A DNA stretch of 43,681 nucleotides from a virus. Positions 41,796 through 43,681 of this stretch are shown here, piece by piece; within the stretch, counting starts at the first letter, position 1; every line of letters begins with the position of its first letter. The notes beneath the pieces are model-generated. The model was not told the origin of the DNA. It saw only the letters and a program-made list of their open reading frames with translations, and made no database searches. The translations under genes were made by a program, and so were the position numbers. The stretch spans positions 1-43,681 of IMG/VR virus record IMGVR_UViG_3300046168_000029; one strand, given 5' to 3'.

Positions 41796-43681
41796 AAACG
41801 AATTGTTTGTCGCGGCTCTTGGTCGGATCGCAGGTGAAAAATTTATACCAAAAATTCAAGACCCTGAGCTTAGTGATTTCTTCACTGATCCAAACAGCAA
41901 GCTTAAGCAAGCCTACAGGTCGTATGATGTCGGAGGAATGGCAGGAGTTACTAGCCTTAACAAAAAAGGATTAGCGTTTAACTACAGCAACGCAAAGCAC
42001 AACTACATGCCATCTCTCAGTGGTGCAGGTTCAGAAGGTAGCACTATTCCTAGAACCTTGTACATGCCTAGAAGTGTATACTCAGGCACACTAGATCAGC
42101 GAGGTCTAGAGCACAACTTGTTTGAAAAAATATTACCTAATATTAAGCAGGAAAAATTTACTCCTGAACAATTAATGTCTGAAGTAAATAAGAATAAAGG
42201 TGCACAAGAATTTTTAGATGACATTGGAATTACAAAAGATGTGCTTGAAGAAATTAAAGTTAAGAAAACTATCTCTAAGAGTGCACTAGAGTTTCTTATA
42301 AATGCGAACCAAAAAATTATTGATTTAGAGGTTGAAAGTTCTAAAGGTGGCGAAGCGTTGTATGAGGGATATTTAGAGAAAGGTGATTATACTAATTACG
42401 AAGAAATGGTTTTTGTTTTGCCTGAATCTGAAAAATACATTGGTGATGACAATAGTGGAGGGCATTGGGAAAATCCAAGAGTGCTCTTTCATGTAAGAAA
42501 ATCCGACAGGACATTACCTAATGGTGAAGCAACTTATCATGTAGAAGAAATTCAAAGTGATTGGCATCAACATGCTAGGCGAGTAGGGTACGCAGATAGC
42601 CCTGAAGTATTAGAAAGATTTGGACGGATTAAAGAACTTTCTGAAAAAATACAGAAGCTTGATAGAGGGTATGATCATGCTATCAATGATGAGGTTCTCT
42701 TCGTGATGAATGAAAACAAAGAACTTATTAGAGAAGCAGAGAGATGGATTCTCACAGAAAGAAATAGAAATTACTTTGAAAAACACCCTGAAGAATTAGA
42801 AGGATCAATCAATGAACATGTAGATTTTGTTTACTCCGATAGACGCGATAATGAAGGCTATCAAAGATACAAATATTTAAAAGAAAAGATTAGCGAGTAT
42901 AAAAAACATATTTATCAAAAGCAGATTAATAAAGTAGCAAGGGATGGGGCTGTTAAAGCTGAGGCAGACGGATTGTTTCCGCAGGAAGGTGAAATAAACT
43001 TTTTTGACCTTAACTATGAGAGTCAACTAACAGACAAACAGTTTGAAGTTTGGGAGAGATCATTTGTTGGCGATACAAATACTTACTCATCGAAATACTA
43101 CAAACACAGAAAACTTCTTAGCGAACCTGATCCATATGAAAATGGTGGAAGTTTTGAGTCTGATGTACAACTTGTACAAAAATTAACAACATTAGGAGCA
43201 GAGGTTAATGAAGTAGTTAATAATAAAGAAAATCTGCGTGACAATGATACCGAGCTTCAAGCTATGAGGAAGGAAAGACGCGAGCTAGATAATAGATCAA
43301 ATCAAGCACAGTCACCTGCACCAATGAAAAACTCCTATCATTCTCGTGCATTAGCAGAAGCAATTAACAATGCATGGAAAGAAGGTAAACGCTATCTTAC
43401 ATGGGTGACAGGTGAAAGGTCTGCACAACAAAACAGATTGGATGAACATTTTGATTTTGTAAATGTCGAGCAAGGTTTTGGTAAGTACAGAGTACATGCA
43501 CAAGTAAAAGATGGCAGGTCGATAAGAAGAAATGTCGAGACAGCAGATGAACTAGCCAAACTTATTGGTAAGGATGCGGCTAAGCAAGCCGTAGATAGGT
43601 TAAAGGGGGAAGCTACAGGTACAAAAATTTCTGTCCATGATGTTGAGAAAAAACACGAAGGCAGAAGGGTATTTTACGACA
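41719..43681 (+). CDS. Giant polyvalent virion protein, middle part (continues at base 1)
   Basis: A frame open from ATG 41719 (just after a TAG) to the window end, continuing at 1-1997 for about 1,319 codons in all. It overlaps the previous frame by 77 bases; the first about 16 residues look non-coding, and the protein looks genuine from VINPLGQGENELFVAALG. The segment TYHVEEIQSDWHQHARRVGY (about 42535-42595) with APMKNSYHSRALAEAI and LTWVTGERSAQQNR matches a domain that, from memory, recurs in large phage polyvalent proteins. No ribosome site is evident at 41719. Confidence 0.75.
   Translation, partial: MRSQNTLKVCCNRQARKVINPLGQGENELFVAALGRIAGEKFIPKIQDPELSDFFTDPNSKLKQAYRSYDVGGMAGVTSLNKKGLAFNYSNAKHNYMPSLSGAGSEGSTIPRTLYMPRSVYSGTLDQRGLEHNLFEKILPNIKQEKFTPEQLMSEVNKNKGAQEFLDDIGITKDVLEEIKVKKTISKSALEFLINANQKIIDLEVESSKGGEALYEGYLEKGDYTNYEEMVFVLPESEKYIGDDNSGGHWENPRVLFHVRKSDRTLPNGEATYHVEEIQSDWHQHARRVGYADSPEVLERFGRIKELSEKIQKLDRGYDHAINDEVLFVMNENKELIREAERWILTERNRNYFEKHPEELEGSINEHVDFVYSDRRDNEGYQRYKYLKEKISEYKKHIYQKQINKVARDGAVKAEADGLFPQEGEINFFDLNYESQLTDKQFEVWERSFVGDTNTYSSKYYKHRKLLSEPDPYENGGSFESDVQLVQKLTTLGAEVNEVVNNKENLRDNDTELQAMRKERRELDNRSNQAQSPAPMKNSYHSRALAEAINNAWKEGKRYLTWVTGERSAQQNRLDEHFDFVNVEQGFGKYRVHAQVKDGRSIRRNVETADELAKLIGKDAAKQAVDRLKGEATGTKISVHDVEKKHEGRRVFYD

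Noticed and set aside
41792-41974. A short GTG-started ORF in the third frame after the giant gene stop
   Set aside because: Its residues look like a shadow. The +1 frame over the same bases is much more protein-like and continues for nearly 4 kb through the junction.

Overview
The window looks like the complete genome of a temperate, short-tailed (podovirus-like) bacteriophage. It is A+T-rich, and every gene I can support is on the + strand. The two ends join in frame: the reading frame open at base 43681 continues through base 1 to a stop at 1997, and the joined residues (…RRVFYDKVMVSS…) read naturally. The contig is therefore best read as a circular or circularly permuted molecule cut inside one giant virion gene. 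The host is not identifiable from the sequence. The attachment site carries the 3' half of a bacterial tRNA-Cys(GCA) with an encoded CCA end, and many genes have ordinary Shine-Dalgarno sites.

Layout. 1-1997: the C-terminal part of the giant polyvalent protein. 2002-6180: a small-gene block driven by a repeated promoter (TTGCTT-N16-CATACT type), including a SprT-like metallopeptidase; most first genes here are predicted to be leaderless. 6184-7385: the int promoter, the attP/tRNA-Cys half and a tyrosine integrase. 7398-11090: a recombination and replication cassette with a Holliday-junction-resolvase-like nuclease, an ERF annealing protein, a DEDDy exonuclease whose motifs are in circularly permuted order, an SSB-like protein, an initiator with an origin-like repeat cluster inside it, and a DnaC-like helicase loader. 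11080-14928: small genes, a PD-(D/E)XK nuclease and the large terminase. 14938-16882: two more repeated promoters and small genes (YunG-like, ribbon-helix-helix and HTH proteins). 16879-23138: portal, tiny basic proteins, a metallophosphoesterase, scaffold and major capsid protein. 23142-34317: adaptor/adhesin, nozzle-like protein, membrane proteins and tail appendages. 34329-43681: large internal or ejection proteins.

Two genome-wide word signals stand out. The palindrome GTTTAAAC occurs 29 times by my count, against about one expected. It sits inside coding sequence (as Phe-Lys or Leu-Asn), at gene junctions where it supplies the stop codon, and in a repeated leader at a fixed distance from start codons. 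Conversely, the tetramer CCAG/CTGG appears to be absent from both strands, where about 200 would be expected; codon choice before G and before Trp codons is bent to avoid it. CCGG and GGCC also seem to be missing.

No DNA polymerase, RNA polymerase, CI-type repressor or endolysin was recognised, so the phage probably loads host replication machinery through its helicase loader.
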